In this document: one piece after another, positions 14,006-24,625 of the stretch
Position numbering within the stretch: position 1 is the stretch's first letter
Layout: each line of letters opens with the position of its first letter
Assembly: GCA_029204225.1 (NCBI GenBank)
Contig: CM055112.1
Span: 23,284,996 to 23,348,995, forward strand
From: Diphasiastrum complanatum
Lineage: Eukaryota; Streptophyta; Lycopodiopsida; Lycopodiales; Lycopodiaceae
Length of the DNA stretch: 64,000 nt
Reading direction: 5' to 3'
Made by a program: the position numbers and the translations under genes
Notes under the pieces: generated by a model
Told to the model about the DNA's origin: nothing
The model's input: the letters and a program-made list of their open reading frames with translations, nothing else
Database searches by the model: none

Positions 14006-14474
14006 AGTAAGAAATCAGCTTGTGATCTAATTCATTAGTATAAGCGTAATAGTGATCATGTAATTAGTGTATAGTTTATTTGGTTTACTATATATGGTTG
14101 TGATCGGGACATGACCCATTAGGATATATTGATCGGGCACTGATCACGTAGATGGCTACTTGGGTTAGTCGGGTAGCCACACATAGGAAAAGTTAGCATG
14201 TACAGAGTTATTTACAGTACTTGGTATACTTGGGAGCATGTCCCAAGTTTGTCGATTGAATTTGGCCATATTAGGCCCGACCTTATGTTGACAGTGGTAG
14301 GCCAATTTCAGGACACCTACCTTTTCATGCAGTTTGTGAATACTCTATATGTACAGTGTTTCTTTGTAATCTAATAACTTTTGTTGAGCCATTTTTGAGA
14401 GCTTGTGAGGAGTGGCTATGGTGATTGTGTGATGTGATCTGCATACTGCACTAGATTCTATCGAAATTTCAACT
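14006..14474 (+). repeat. 3' LTR of the LARD-like element
   Basis: Matches the 5' LTR. It starts AGTAAGAAATCAG after the GAGAGAG tract and ends TTTCAACT, followed directly by the target duplication GTCAT. Confidence 0.9.
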
Positions 14475-16765
14475 GTCATGCCTTGACTTATGATGACAAT
14501 GCAAAACTTACGGATGAGCAGATTCTCAATCATATGGATCCGACCAGATTTGGAGTGCATAATGTTCCTGATGGACCAACAATAAAACCGCCCAAAGCAG
14601 TTATATTGAAAGAAGATAGGATCACAAAGTCAATGATGAAGAAACAAGCTAAGCAACATTATAATACGGTCCTGAAATGGGAAAATCCTCCTTAAAAGAT
14701 TGATTCAGCGAATGTGCCACCTTTATTGGATAAAGACAAAAGAAAAGTCGAGGATGATTCTACAAATTAGAATTCTAGCAAGACATCATCGTCTCGGAAG
14801 TCATCACCTCCACGATCAATTCCCACTAAGAAGGCTAAGCGAAGATCCAAGACAAGTCCTTTAAAAAAGGAACAAGCAGATGTAGTCCAGCATGATATTC
14901 CCGAATATTTTAAACGTTATACCTAAAGCACACTGTGAACCCAAAGAACACTTGTCAGATTCGAAAGATGTTTACGATGGCCCAGCCAGGACACAGCCAA
15001 TGAATCTTGTTGAACTAGGAGAACTAGAAAAGATTGTACAAGTTGGATCACAACTTAATCCTGAATAGTATCAAGCACTCCACATGTTACTTATTAAGTA
15101 TCATTCCAACGTCAGTTATTGAACATAGAATACCTTTAGTACCTAATGCAGTTGCAAAGGTTACAAAGTTCTATATTTGTAATCCCAATGTTGTGGACCT
15201 AATAAAGAAAGAACTTCAGAGACTGCTTGATGCTGATTTCATTTATGAGATCGAGCATACGGAATGGATCTCATCGATTGTCATTGTTTCTAAGAAGAAT
15301 GGGAAATTGCTGGAGCGGAAGCTTATAGTTTCCTGGATGGATTTAGTGGTTATAACCAGGTTAAGATTGCACCTGCCGATCGTCACAAAACAGCTTTTGC
15401 AATAGAATGGGACACCTATGCTTACAAAGTAATGTCGTTTGGACTCTGTAACGCACCAAGTTCGTTCCAAAGAGTAATGCAATTTGCTTTTAAAGATTAT
15501 CTACAGAAATTTTTTGAAATTTACTTGGATGATCTAGGAGTCCATAGTACAGATACAGACCACCTGGATTGATTGGAGAAAGTATTTGAAAGATGTCGCA
15601 AATATCAAATTTCTCTGAATCCAAAAAAATGCCAGATATGAGTTTCCCACGAAGTTGTGCTTGGGCATGTGATATCGAGACATGGTATTGCCACAAATTA
15701 TTCTAAAATCAAGGTTATTGTGGAATTGTCACCGCCAACAATGATTTGTGTAGTTTATGTGTTTATGGGTCATGCGAACTACTATCGAATTTTTATTATC
15801 TTCTTTGCGGATTTAGCAAGACCTATATACAAACTAACTATTGTTCCTATTTGGATAGTAGAGGCGTTAGAAGACTTTGAAAAATTAAAAAAAGCATTAA
15901 CTTCAGCATCAATATTGCGTTCTTCAGATTGGACGAATTTCATGTTCATGCGGATGTCTCAAAATACGCCATTGGATCAGTTTTGACGCAGCCAGGTGAT
16001 TATAAGAAGGACTATCCTATACGATTATGGGGACTGGATTATGTTGGTCCTATTCATCCTACCACACAAGGATCTCAGGCCCGATATATTATTGTAGCAA
16101 TTGATTATATGACCAAGTGGGTTGAAGCCAAAGCTGTCAAAGTTGCTGATGCTACACACTTTGTTAATCAGACAATAAAGTGTTTACTGGAAGATTTTTA
16201 TGTTATACACAGATTTAGCACTCCAATAAGATTCTCTGCACTATTATGACAAAGACAGTTAAAGCGAGTCGGTTTGATTGGGAACATAAACTGTATGCAG
16301 CATTATGGGCATTCAAAACTGCTTACAAAAATAGTACAAATCAAACACCCTTTCAACTGGTTTATGGTCAAGATGTTGTCATGTCGATTGAATTTTTAAT
16401 TCCATCTTTACGCATAGCGACAACAGAACGATTAAATGATGATAAGTCTTTACAACTATGTCATGAAATGTTGCACAAATTATGTGAAACACGATTGATG
16501 GCAGTTCACGCATTAGCAGTAGAGAAAGCTCGTCGAAAGACATGGCACGATCATCGATTGCACAAAAAGGATCTGAAAGCAGGAGATCTTGCACTGATGT
16601 ACAAAACCAAGCTGATCAAGGGAAAATTGAAGTTTACTGGTGACGGCCCGTATAAAGTGAGATAAATCCTGAACTATGACGCAATAATTCTTGAGCACTT
16701 GGACGGAAAATGATTTGGTCCTTCGGTGAATGGCAGCCGATTACGCAAGTTTTGGCAGTCTGATC
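14475..16765 (+). pseudogene. gypsy reverse transcriptase and integrase, broken
   Basis: Linker sequence is followed by an RT domain at about 15,120-15,900: IVIVSKKNGK, MSFGLCNAPSSFQRVM and the catalytic YLDDL (15,522-15,536). Frameshifts and stops lie near 15,057, 15,350, 15,570 and 15,640. An RNase H start (HADVSKYAIGSVL) near 15,945 is cut and joined within a few codons to the integrase core (GLDYVGPIHP at about 16,029 and TKWVEAKAV). Most of RNase H and the integrase zinc finger are therefore deleted. The integrase C-terminal part with NQTPFQLVYG and a GDGPYKVR end (GPY/F module) closes at about 16,665. Non-functional. Confidence 0.88.
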
Positions 16766-17558
16766 TTGATGATTTTTAATTTTATTTGTTTTTCAATTTC
16801 TTGTTTTTAAATATTAAATTGTTCAGTTTTTGTTTGAAAAAGATAGTATAAAAAAAACTTCAAAAAAGACTGATGAGCAAAAGTCAGAAAAGTCATCAGC
16901 ATGGGAAACAGGAAGGACAGTATTTTTTTTATGAAAAATGACTTATAAAATCACTATTTTGATCAAATATTGCCTATATAGTATCAGAAACCTTCGCTGA
17001 GCCTCCAGATTGTACATCCACTTCAGATCTATCTAAATTGAGTTGGGCAAAGATTCTTGTTCAGAAAAAATCCATTTTTTGAGTCAGGTGAATTATCAGC
17101 AATATGTCATTTTGGGAACCTTCACCGATCACCTTACTCTCATTATGAACCTTCACTGACATGCTAGATGGTCTTAAAATGTCAAAATTAGGCTGTCCAT
17201 AGCCTCAGATTTTGAAAAAATGCATTTATGATAGTACTTGGGTGAAGGTTCATCCTTCGCCAACCCTGGAAAATGTTCGACTGATAGGTTCAGATCTCCA
17301 GAAATCTTCATCGAGATTTTTATAGCCTATTTTCACAGTATTGTACATGCCTGCAACTTTTTGTTCAGAACTATCAGCCAAACTAGTATTCAGTGTAATA
17401 GACCCTCCAAATTCACCTATAAGTTGGCTGAATTCGATTCATTCCTCACTTGTGCTAGTGAAGCTCTTGCCAATTTTTCCCGTGGCCAAAGCCTTCCAAA
17501 CTTTCTGAACTATTTTTTGATATACATTCGCGCGTCTTACTTTTCATTTCTGATCATC
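16766..17558 (+). other. gypsy spacer between integrase and the 3' ORF
   Basis: AT-rich spacer with CCTTCGCTGAG, CCTTCACCGA and CCTTCGCCAAC motifs at 16,990-17,265 that echo the element's leader. An open frame 17,238-17,663 crosses it, but only its end (from 17,559) looks like the true ORF. Confidence 0.5.
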
Positions 17559-19104
17559 ATGTCTTTCACAGATACATCCCAGTCTCCTCATTATACTATC
17601 CATCGTGATGTCCCATCTGCAACGGATATGATACTTCCTAGCACAAGCATGGTCACTCAGTAGATGACCCTTGCGGAGTCTTTGCTTACTGCAATGGGTA
17701 TTCATGAGAGAACCTTTTTTGGGAGAATCAACATGGATTTCATCACTCTTGCCTTCAGTGTGTGGAAGGAAGAGAAATTCAAGTTTTATATCACCTTTCA
17801 GGGAGCCACACACAAGGTGCACATGACTGAGGCCGCCCTTGCTACCATAGGCATAGCGTCTGGTACCCAAGCCTCACCCAACCATAAATAGGCCAAACAG
17901 GCTATTAAGCCTTACAGTGACCTGACAAATGATTTGCATTGGACCAATGATGGCTACCTTCTCGATGCCATCACACAGCCTGCCATACATGTTGCTGCCC
18001 AACTCTTCAATAATTTTCTGATGGTTGGCAACCTCAGGAAAGACCGCATCACTTCTCAAATCCTAAGTAGGATAGTCGAGTCCTATGTCAAGATAGCCAA
18101 GGCCCCTCTCGAACCATATAATTGGTTCAAGACTATTTCTGGTGAGCTCAAACGAGCCATTAAGAGCCATACCAAGCAGCAGTTTGTTGTTGGCTCCTTG
18201 TTGTCTCTTCTAGTGGCCTCCCACCTTGAAAACAAAATCCATGGCTTCCACCTGGATTCTATACTTTCGATTTATGAAGAAGCACCGGCGAGTCATCCCA
18301 CCCGGCCTCCAGTTCACATAGTCGACGTTGTCCATGTAGCGAGATCGTCGTTCCTGACCCACCTTTTGCATCATGATGTCGTACTAGACATACACCGTCA
18401 GCTGCACTTACACCCCCTGCTGCTACTCGCACTGAACTTCCTATTCCCCCCTCGCCTTTGATGCTTCCCTCACCTGAGGGCTTTGAAGAGGAAGATGTTT
18501 TTGAATAAGAAGAAGTACCGGCACCGGTTTCATGCCAACAAAGGACGATACCCTCAGGTCCTATTGTTGCTACCACCTCCACGACAGTAGATTCTAGTGA
18601 TGCTCTCGGTTTGGTCTCAAGCCTTGCGCAAGTGATCCAGTATATGCTTGACAGGAAAAAAGAAATGGAGCAGAGAATTTCCGACATGGGATCTGAAAAT
18701 ACTCTTATCAGCCAGAAGATTATTCAGCTCTAGATAGATAATTGAAGATTGCCAAGCAACACGAAGAAAAATCTGAAACTAAAAAGAAGATGGCATAGCA
18801 ACAAGCTTATCGTCTCGAAGGATATGTTAGCTCCCTGCAGAATGCCTTGACAACCGCACAAGATTAGGTGGACAAGGCCATGCAGGATGCAAAGCAAGAA
18901 GTGCAGCTGTTACAAGGTCAATTGCAGATGGCAAAGCAGGATCACACACGTCTCCAAGATGGATTGAAAGCGACCACCCTTGAGTGTGATGCATATCTTC
19001 AGATGCAAATATCAGATCATCCGATAACTCCGTGGAGATCGCGTATTTGTTCAAGAAAGTGGAAACTTACAAAGTGGCCCTTCAAGGATTCCAAGGCCAC
19101 TTGA
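17559..19104 (+). pseudogene. Extra 3' ORF of the gypsy element with C-terminal coiled coil
   Basis: After integrase a further protein can be followed through in-frame stops (17,661, 17,889) and later frameshifts. It begins MSFTDTSQSPH at 17,559. A globular part of about 250 residues follows (FFGRINMDFITLAF; ITFQGATHKVHMTEAALATI; VVGSLLSLLVASHLENKIHG). Next is a Pro/Ser-rich acidic linker at 18,290-18,600, then a Gln/Lys/Glu-rich heptad-like coiled coil at about 18,640-19,010. Extra ORFs at this place are known in Athila, Tat and Ogre elements. The function is unknown, and no signal peptide or membrane segment typical of an envelope protein is clear. Confidence 0.6.
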
Positions 19105-19331
19105 AACTCGTGGGAGAGATAGACTTCTTACTTGGATGTGCTTCATTTCTATGATTGAAGCAATATCCAGATTCAAGATAGATTGATATTTTTTGTTGAG
19201 AGTTTGATCTCACATTCTGTTGCTAGATTTCATAGGTTGGATCAACATTATCAGTGTTAGATCCTAGGTTGAGATAGCAAGCAACATTTTCAACTCCATC
19301 TTTATCATTACTTGAATTTCTCATAGAGAAG
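19105..19331 (+). other. Junction between gypsy tail and copia-1
   Basis: Short AT-rich spacer. TTATCAGTG near 19,249 vaguely resembles a Met primer site, but no 5' LTR precedes it. Confidence 0.4.
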
Positions 19332-20048
19332 ATGTCTTCATCTGGTTCACATTTCTTGGAGCATAGTGAGAGATTAACATCTTCCAATTATGCAATGTGG
19401 AAGATTAGAATGGAATCATTATTGATTCTACAAGATGTAATGGACATTGTGAGTGGAGCTGAAGAAGAACCTGCAACACCTAATGAAGCTACAACATTCA
19501 ACAAAAGAACCAAAATTGCCCTTCATTTTATAAAAATGAATTTCACAAATGAGGTATTAAGAGAGATCAGTACATGCACCATTGCCAAGGAGGCTTGGGA
19601 CACTCTAAAAACAATATATGAAAATAAGAATACTTCTAGATTGCTTACACTTAGAGACCAAATTTTTCAAAGTTATCAGAGAGTTGATGAGAGTGCTTCA
19701 TCATATGTAATGAGACTAAATGATCTTCATCAAGAATTAGCTAGTATTGGAGATGCTCTTAAGAACACTGAACTTGTTCAAGTAGTTCTTAAGGGACTTA
19801 GAAATGAGTATGACAAAAATGTGCAGACTTACGTTGTCAGGGAGGAACTTCCATCCTTGGAGACACTACAAGGTGTTCTCATTGCTGAAGAAAGCAGGCA
19901 AGAGAACAAGAAGTTGAGGATCAACAAACTTTCATTGAAAGATGGTGGAGATGACAAAGCAGTCTTCATCAGAGACAAGTCAAGAGGCAAGGAAAAAGGT
20001 CAACAACACTTCAAGAAGGACAAAGCCAAAGAAAGTGGTGAGGATTAA
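19332..20048 (+). pseudogene. copia-1 gag
   Basis: An open frame of 238 codons starts MSSSGSHFLEHSERLTSSNY, the typical beginning of plant copia gag, where residues with LTSSNYAMWKIRME form the N-terminal capsid signature. The UBN2-type gag domain covers most of it (IAKEAWDTLKTIYE; LVQVVLKGL). It ends in a Lys-rich tail. A frameshift at about 20,040 separates it from the zinc knuckle. ATG at 19,332 is the first in frame and fits known gag starts. Confidence 0.88.
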
Positions 20049-20071
20049 TCCTCACAAGTTGCAACATCCAG

Positions 20072-20400
20072 TGGCAAGAAGAATCTGTCAAAGATCAAGT
20101 GTTTTTTTTTTGTGGCAAGAAAGGCCACTATGCACCAAATTGTTTCAAGAAGAAAAACCAATCTAAGCAAGCTAATCTTACTAATGAGGATGAGTGTGAG
20201 GGTGTTGAGAGTGAAAGAGAGGATTCTTTAATGATGTCTAGTTTTTCATCTTTTCCTTTCAAGAATGAAGAAATCTGGTGGATAGATAGTGGGGCTAGTT
20301 CCCATATGTCTAGTTCTAGAAACTCTTTCACAAGTCTCATGCCATATCTATGTGCAAAAAGATCAATCTATACTGCTAATGATGTACAATTGAAGGAATA
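20072..20400 (+). pseudogene. copia-1 zinc knuckle and aspartic protease
   Basis: CFFCGKKGHYAPNC (from 20,099) is a CX2CX4HX4C nucleic-acid-binding knuckle. The protease signature WWIDSGASSHM follows at about 20,275-20,310 with the active-site DSGA. The frame ends at a stop at 20,401, soon after SIYTANDV; the rest of protease and the GAG-pre-integrase module are deleted. Confidence 0.88.
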
Positions 20401-20401
20401 G

Positions 20402-21000
20402 GTAGTATTCACCAAAAGCAAAGGAGGAGCAAATTGCTTTGTTTCCTTTGTAGATGATTATAAAGATATTCTTGGATCTATATGTTGTCTTCTAAAGCCA
20501 TGGTTTATGATGTTTTTCTTACTTTCAAAGCTTATGTAGAAAAGCAGCTTTCTTTCAAGTTGAAAGTTTTGAGAAGTGATAGTGGAGGTGAATACACCTC
20601 CAATAAGTTTAAAGACTTTTTTGAGAGAGAGGGAATACAAAAAGAATTTTCTTCTTCTTATACTCCTTAGCAAAATGGAGTTGCTGAGAGAAAAAATAGA
20701 ACTTTGTGTGAATGTGCAAAAGCCATTAGGCTAGAAGCATCTCTGCCTAAAGAATTTTGGGGAGAAGCAGTTGCATGTGCAAATTATCTTTGTAATAGGC
20801 TTCCTAATCTTGCAATAGAGGGAAGAACACCATTTGAGATGTTGTATAAGAAAAAGCCTAAGGTAGATCATCTTAGGATCTTTGGCTATGTATGCTTTGT
20901 GCATGTACCTTTAGAGACTAGGAAAAAGGATGATCCTAGTGATGTTAAAGGAATATTTGTAGGATATGCATCTACTGAAAAAGCATACACCTACACCAAG
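20402..21000 (+). pseudogene. copia-1 integrase, partial
   Basis: The core is visible from about 20,425 to 20,980: LKVLRSDSGGEYTS carries the second catalytic Asp, and NGVAERKNRTL carries the catalytic Glu. The first Asp and the HHCC zinc finger are missing. A TAG interrupts just before QNGVAERK (about 20,669). The C-terminal part includes ETRKKDDPSDVKGIFVGY. The frame then joins the RT linker with further sequence lost. Confidence 0.87.
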
Positions 21001-22677
21001 AAGATCTACAAGAGAAAGATCTGAGCCAAGAAGGCTCACATATGATGAGGAAGGAAGACAAGTGGAAGGTGAAACTTCCTATCATGCTCTCTTCATATCA
21101 GAGGAAGAGCCTAAATATGTCCAAGAAGCACTTCAATCCAAGATGTGGGTTGAAGCAATGACCCAAGAGTTTGAAGCCTTGATGTCAAACAACACATGGG
21201 AGCTTGTGGAGCCACCAAACAACATGCATGTGATTGGATGTAAGTGGGTTTTTAGAATCAAGGATAATAATGATGGATCTATCAACAAATATAAAGCAAG
21301 ACTTTGTGCTAAAGGCTACTCTCAAATCAAAGGTCTTGACTATGAAGACACCTTTGCACCAGCTGCAAAAATGGCAACAATCAAAATACTCATATCTCTT
21401 GCATGTTATCACAATTGGAGGATGTTTCAGCTTGATATTTCTAATGCCTTTCTCAATGGTTACCTTGAGGAGGAGATTTACATGGAGCAACCACCTGGAT
21501 TTGTGAAAAAAGGTGAAGAATCAAAAGTTTGTCCTTTGTTCAAAAGTCTCTATGGACTAAAACAAGCACCAAGTCTTGGTATGCAAGGCTCAACTCCTAT
21601 CTCATATCACTCGGATTTTGTCTTAGTGAATATCACCCCTCTTTGTACATTAAGTTTGTAAATAACTTTGTAGTTATTCTTCTCATCTATGTAGATGATG
21701 TCATTCTTTGTGGAAATAATGAGAAGCTAGTTGAAGAAACTGAGCATGCACTTGGTAGCGAGTTTAAGATGCAGGACTTAGGATTTCTTCACTATATTTT
21801 AGGCCTTGAAATTGATTTTTGAAAAGGTCATGCCTTTATAAGCCAAAGTAGATATGCACTTTCGATGCTCAAGAAATTTCAAATGGAAAACTGTAAAGGC
21901 ATAGATACACCAATGGAGCACATTTTAAAAGTTCCTACAAAAGATGATGAAAAATCCTTTGTGGACATCACTCTTTATAGGAGTCTTATTGGCTCACTTA
22001 TGTGGTTAATTGTGACTAGGCCTGATCTAAGCTTTAGTGTGCATAAGCTAAGTCAACACATGCAGGATCCAAAGATATATCATTGGAAGTTGGCTAAAAG
22101 AATCTTGAGGTATATATCTTCTACCTTAGACTATGGATTAATCTACAAAGGAGAAGATCTGACTTTGGTTGCTTTTTTAGATTCAAGTTTTGCAGGAGAT
22201 AGGTTGGATAGAAAATCCACAAGTGCTTACACAATTTTCTTGGAGGGAATTTAACTTCTTGGCTATCAAAGAAACAAGCAACTATATCCTTATCATCCTG
22301 TGAAACTAAATACAAATCTCTTACAACCACAACAAAAGAGGTTTTATGGACCAAAAGGCTACTTTTGGAGCTAAAGTCTTATGGAGATGAAGATCTTCCA
22401 ATTATCAAGAATGATAACATCTTAGCTCAGGCTCTTGCAAATAATCCTGTGTTCCATGCAAGGAGCAAACACATCGAAGTAGCTCATCATTTTGTTAGAG
22501 AAAAAATTATTGGGAGAGAGATCTTATTGGAGCATGTTGGGTCTTCAAATTGTGTTGCAGATCTTCTCACCAAGCCATTGTTCAAGAATGTCTTTATCAA
22601 GATGAGGTCTAACCTTGGCCTAATTTCAAAGTCTATGTTGGATAGGAACATATATTTTAAGGAGGAGTGTGAAGAAT
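21000..22677 (+). pseudogene. copia-1 reverse transcriptase and RNase H
   Basis: RT begins with WVEAMTQEFEALMSNNTWEL and has KARLCAKGYSQ, QLDISNAFLNG and LYGLKQAP. After a frameshift near 21,570 the catalytic LIYVDDVIL follows at about 21,685. A TGA at 21,820 precedes the rest of the domain. RNase H follows (VAFLDSSFAGD, then KKQATISLSSCETKYKSL), with a frameshift near 22,250. The tail has HARSKHIEVAHHFVREK and VADLLTKPL and ends at 22,677, overlapping the LTR start by a few bases. This is the normal copia end. Confidence 0.9.
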
Positions 22678-23386
22678 AGTAAAATAAGATCTTCCTATCT
22701 CAAGTTTTGGGGCCATGACCATGTTATTTCCATTGTGAACTTTATTGTACATAAAGGTATGTGAATTGAGCACATAACCTTCTACAATAGGTTGAGTTTG
22801 AGTTAGGTAGATTCAAATTTGATGTCATGCAAAAGTTTAGTTTACATGCAATGTCATTCAGAGTGCATGCATGCAATATGCAATCAGTGGATGCAACATG
22901 CAAAGTAGTTTTTGTGATCTACACATGTCTAGGCAATTTTGAGAGGTGACATGCAGTACATGCAATATCAATGCATGCAGTTATACCTGTGGATCCATGT
23001 TAGTTGAGTTAACTAAGTTAAGTGGACTTTCCATGCAACTCCACTAGAGGAATTCGAGTCTCTTTGATGTAGGGAAACTGTGGCATGTTTTGCCATATTG
23101 TAAATATTGAGATTTTGGTGTTTTGGACTCATTCTCTCTCTACCACGTTGTAAAGTGTTGATTTTCTCCCTCTACCCTAGAGCAGCCTGTTTTTCCCATA
23201 CTGAGCTCTTAGAATTATTTCTGACATTCATTTATCACAGTGAGAAGTTAGTTTTTTCAGTCTGATGTATCTCTTGCCTTAGATTTTTCAAGTAATTTAT
23301 TCTTTGATCAATCTTGTGCAATCACAACACCTCAGTAAGATCCTGTGAGGTGTGTGGTGAAGTTTACACGTGCTAAAAACTTCACA
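22668..23386 (+). repeat. 3' LTR of copia-1
   Basis: It starts TGTGAAG directly after the purine tract AAGGAGGAG and ends CTTCACA, a perfect 7-bp terminal inverted repeat. The body contains repeated ATGCATGCA words at 22,860-22,985. The next five bases are TTGCA, the expected target duplication; its 5' partner is lost. Confidence 0.85.
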
Positions 23387-24011
23387 TTGCAAAAGAAGAT
23401 TCGGTTCAAAATGTTATTGACGTGTCGGCTCCAAATTTTTTTGCAAAATTAGAACTAGATAGAGTTGATTTTCTAAAGGAGTATATTAAAAAATTACAAA
23501 AATACGAGAGTTGCTATCCATTGGAAATAAAAACAATAGAAATTATTAATGTCATTAAATGTGTGTTGCCTCCTCTGGTGCACAATTGCTGACCATTCAA
23601 TTCTACATATTGTGACAAGCTTTTGCACTCATTCCTTACTACACCAAAAATTGTACCTACACTGTGTTATTCCTTTTCAAAGAAGTGAAACTGGGGTGGC
23701 TGAGTTGGTTGAAATATAATCTGTTCAAGATGTGTATAAGGAAGATATTTATTTCTATGTTGTCAATGGACAACATACCATTGAGGCCGCCAAACATGTA
23801 TTGAATCTACTTGTAAACAAAGTTGAGAAGATTCAAAATGTGCAGAAACTTCAAAAACATTATGAAACAAGAAAATGTCATATTTTGAGCCATTTGATTT
23901 CGTCGATGGATTGCGTCTCTTGAGTGCTCAACGAAATAAATGAGAAATATCATCTGAAAAGCTCTTACATGGAGCTTCTACTACAAGCAAGGATGCAGTG
24001 GGAAGCATTGG
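23387..24011 (+). pseudogene. Broken gene fragment with a DGQHR/ParB-like motif
   Basis: Protein-like sequence can be followed in two plus-strand frames with stops and frameshifts. An N-terminal stretch at about 23,390-23,590 includes FFAKLELDRVDFLKEYIKKL. Then come PFQRSETGVAELVE (about 23,670-23,710) and DIYFYVVNGQHTIEAAKHVL (NGQHT at 23,764-23,778). After a stop at 23,921, VLNEINEKYHLKSSYMELL continues in another frame. A short hydrophobic strand followed by NGQHT-x-EAA resembles the loop of DGQHR/ParB-like domains (usually DGQHR or NGHHR); that assignment is inference. The reading is cut at 24,012 by the copia-2 LTR. Not a working gene. Confidence 0.5.
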
Positions 24012-24625
24012 TGTTGAAAGTATAGTACTAAGGACCATAAATGGATCTTTGAATTATCCATAAGGTTGATTGTGTGATTGTTGAACAATCTATCAGATAC
24101 TAGTCAACAAAAAACAATATCTAATTTAGTAGCTTGATAGAAAACAAGTAGAGACAATCAAATCATTGATCATAAATTGAAATCCGAGTTCCCACGTGTG
24201 AAAATCAGGCTATAGTACGGCGGCTTGTAGACAGAGTTTAATGAGTTCCAAGGCTAAGTTTCATTGGATTCAATAGCTATCATCATACAATAGGAGAAAA
24301 ATTGAGTTTCCTCTTGAGGCTCCAAAAACTTTCTATCTTCTCACTATGGAGAATGGAAATACATAGTAAAAGACACTTCCTTTGCAAAGTTAGGTGAAAA
24401 TCTAGCATGTAATAAGGAAGTAGACTCAACTTTCTTGCCCTAAAGTGAAAACCCTACTCTAGATCCAAGAGTCATGCTTGGTAGGTGCATGGTAGGTACA
24501 AATCTCATCATAAATCAAGGTCTAGATCCTACAAAGTAAGAATCACTACCAAATGGACAAAAGTTATTGACAAAATTTACAATATTCTACATGGCTAGAT
24601 TTGCCAATGTAGGCAATTTTTCACA
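24012..24625 (-). repeat. 3' LTR of copia-2
   Basis: On the plus strand it runs from TGTTGAAAG to TTTTTCACA, i.e. degenerate TG...CA ends. It is clearly related along its length to the solo LTR at 42,969-43,658 and to the LTR at 39,372-40,071. The adjoining CTCCTCCTCAG (24,626 on) is the polypurine tract on the other strand. Confidence 0.88.

Larger units (their letters stand above)
9843..14474 (+). mobile_element. Non-coding LTR retrotransposon (LARD-like), nested in gypsy pol
   Basis: Two similar LTRs (9,843-10,303 and 14,006-14,474) flank 3.7 kb without any gag or pol domain. The 5-bp target duplication GTCAT is perfect on both sides (9,838-9,842 and 14,475-14,479). After the left LTR comes ATATCAGAGC, matching the core of the initiator-Met primer site TGGTATCAGAGC. 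Before the right LTR is the purine tract GAGAGAGAG. A large non-coding interior with intact transposition signals is what LARD elements show; such elements depend on the enzymes of a partner. Related pieces occur at 26.6, 27.4 and 40.1-42.0 kb, so it is a family. Confidence 0.9.
2320..19104 (+). mobile_element. Decayed Ty3/gypsy LTR retrotransposon with nested insertions
   Basis: The parts lie in gypsy order on the plus strand: LTR region with promoter, primer-binding site at 3,281, gag with zinc knuckles (7.4-8.5 kb), aspartic protease (about 9.2 kb), reverse transcriptase (15.1-15.9 kb), integrase (16.0-16.7 kb) and an extra ORF 3' of integrase (17.6-19.1 kb). Protease before RT and RT before integrase define Ty3/gypsy rather than copia. 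A tRNA-Asp-type primer site, a DGSSG protease and an extra downstream ORF are traits of the Athila/Tat/Ogre group; that placement is inference. A CACTA element and a non-coding LTR element interrupt it. Frameshifts and stops are present in every domain. No 3' LTR was recognised. The left border is approximate. Confidence 0.85.
19332..23386 (+). mobile_element. Ty1/copia retrotransposon copia-1, 5' LTR missing
   Basis: The order gag, zinc knuckle, protease, integrase, RT, RNase H and 3' LTR on the plus strand is diagnostic of Ty1/copia. The element ends in a 719-bp LTR. No 5' LTR was found upstream. An internal deletion removed the region between protease and the integrase core. Several single stops and frameshifts are present, but long stretches remain open, so it is fairly young. 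Confidence 0.92.

Noticed and set aside
17238-17558. First part of the open frame before the gypsy 3' ORF as coding
   Set aside because: It spans the CCTTCGCC-motif spacer and is probably untranslated leader; the better start is ATG 17,559.
22821-22990. ATGCATGCA-rich part of the copia-1 LTR as a separate minisatellite
   Set aside because: It lies wholly inside the LTR; words are irregular and probably part of U3.
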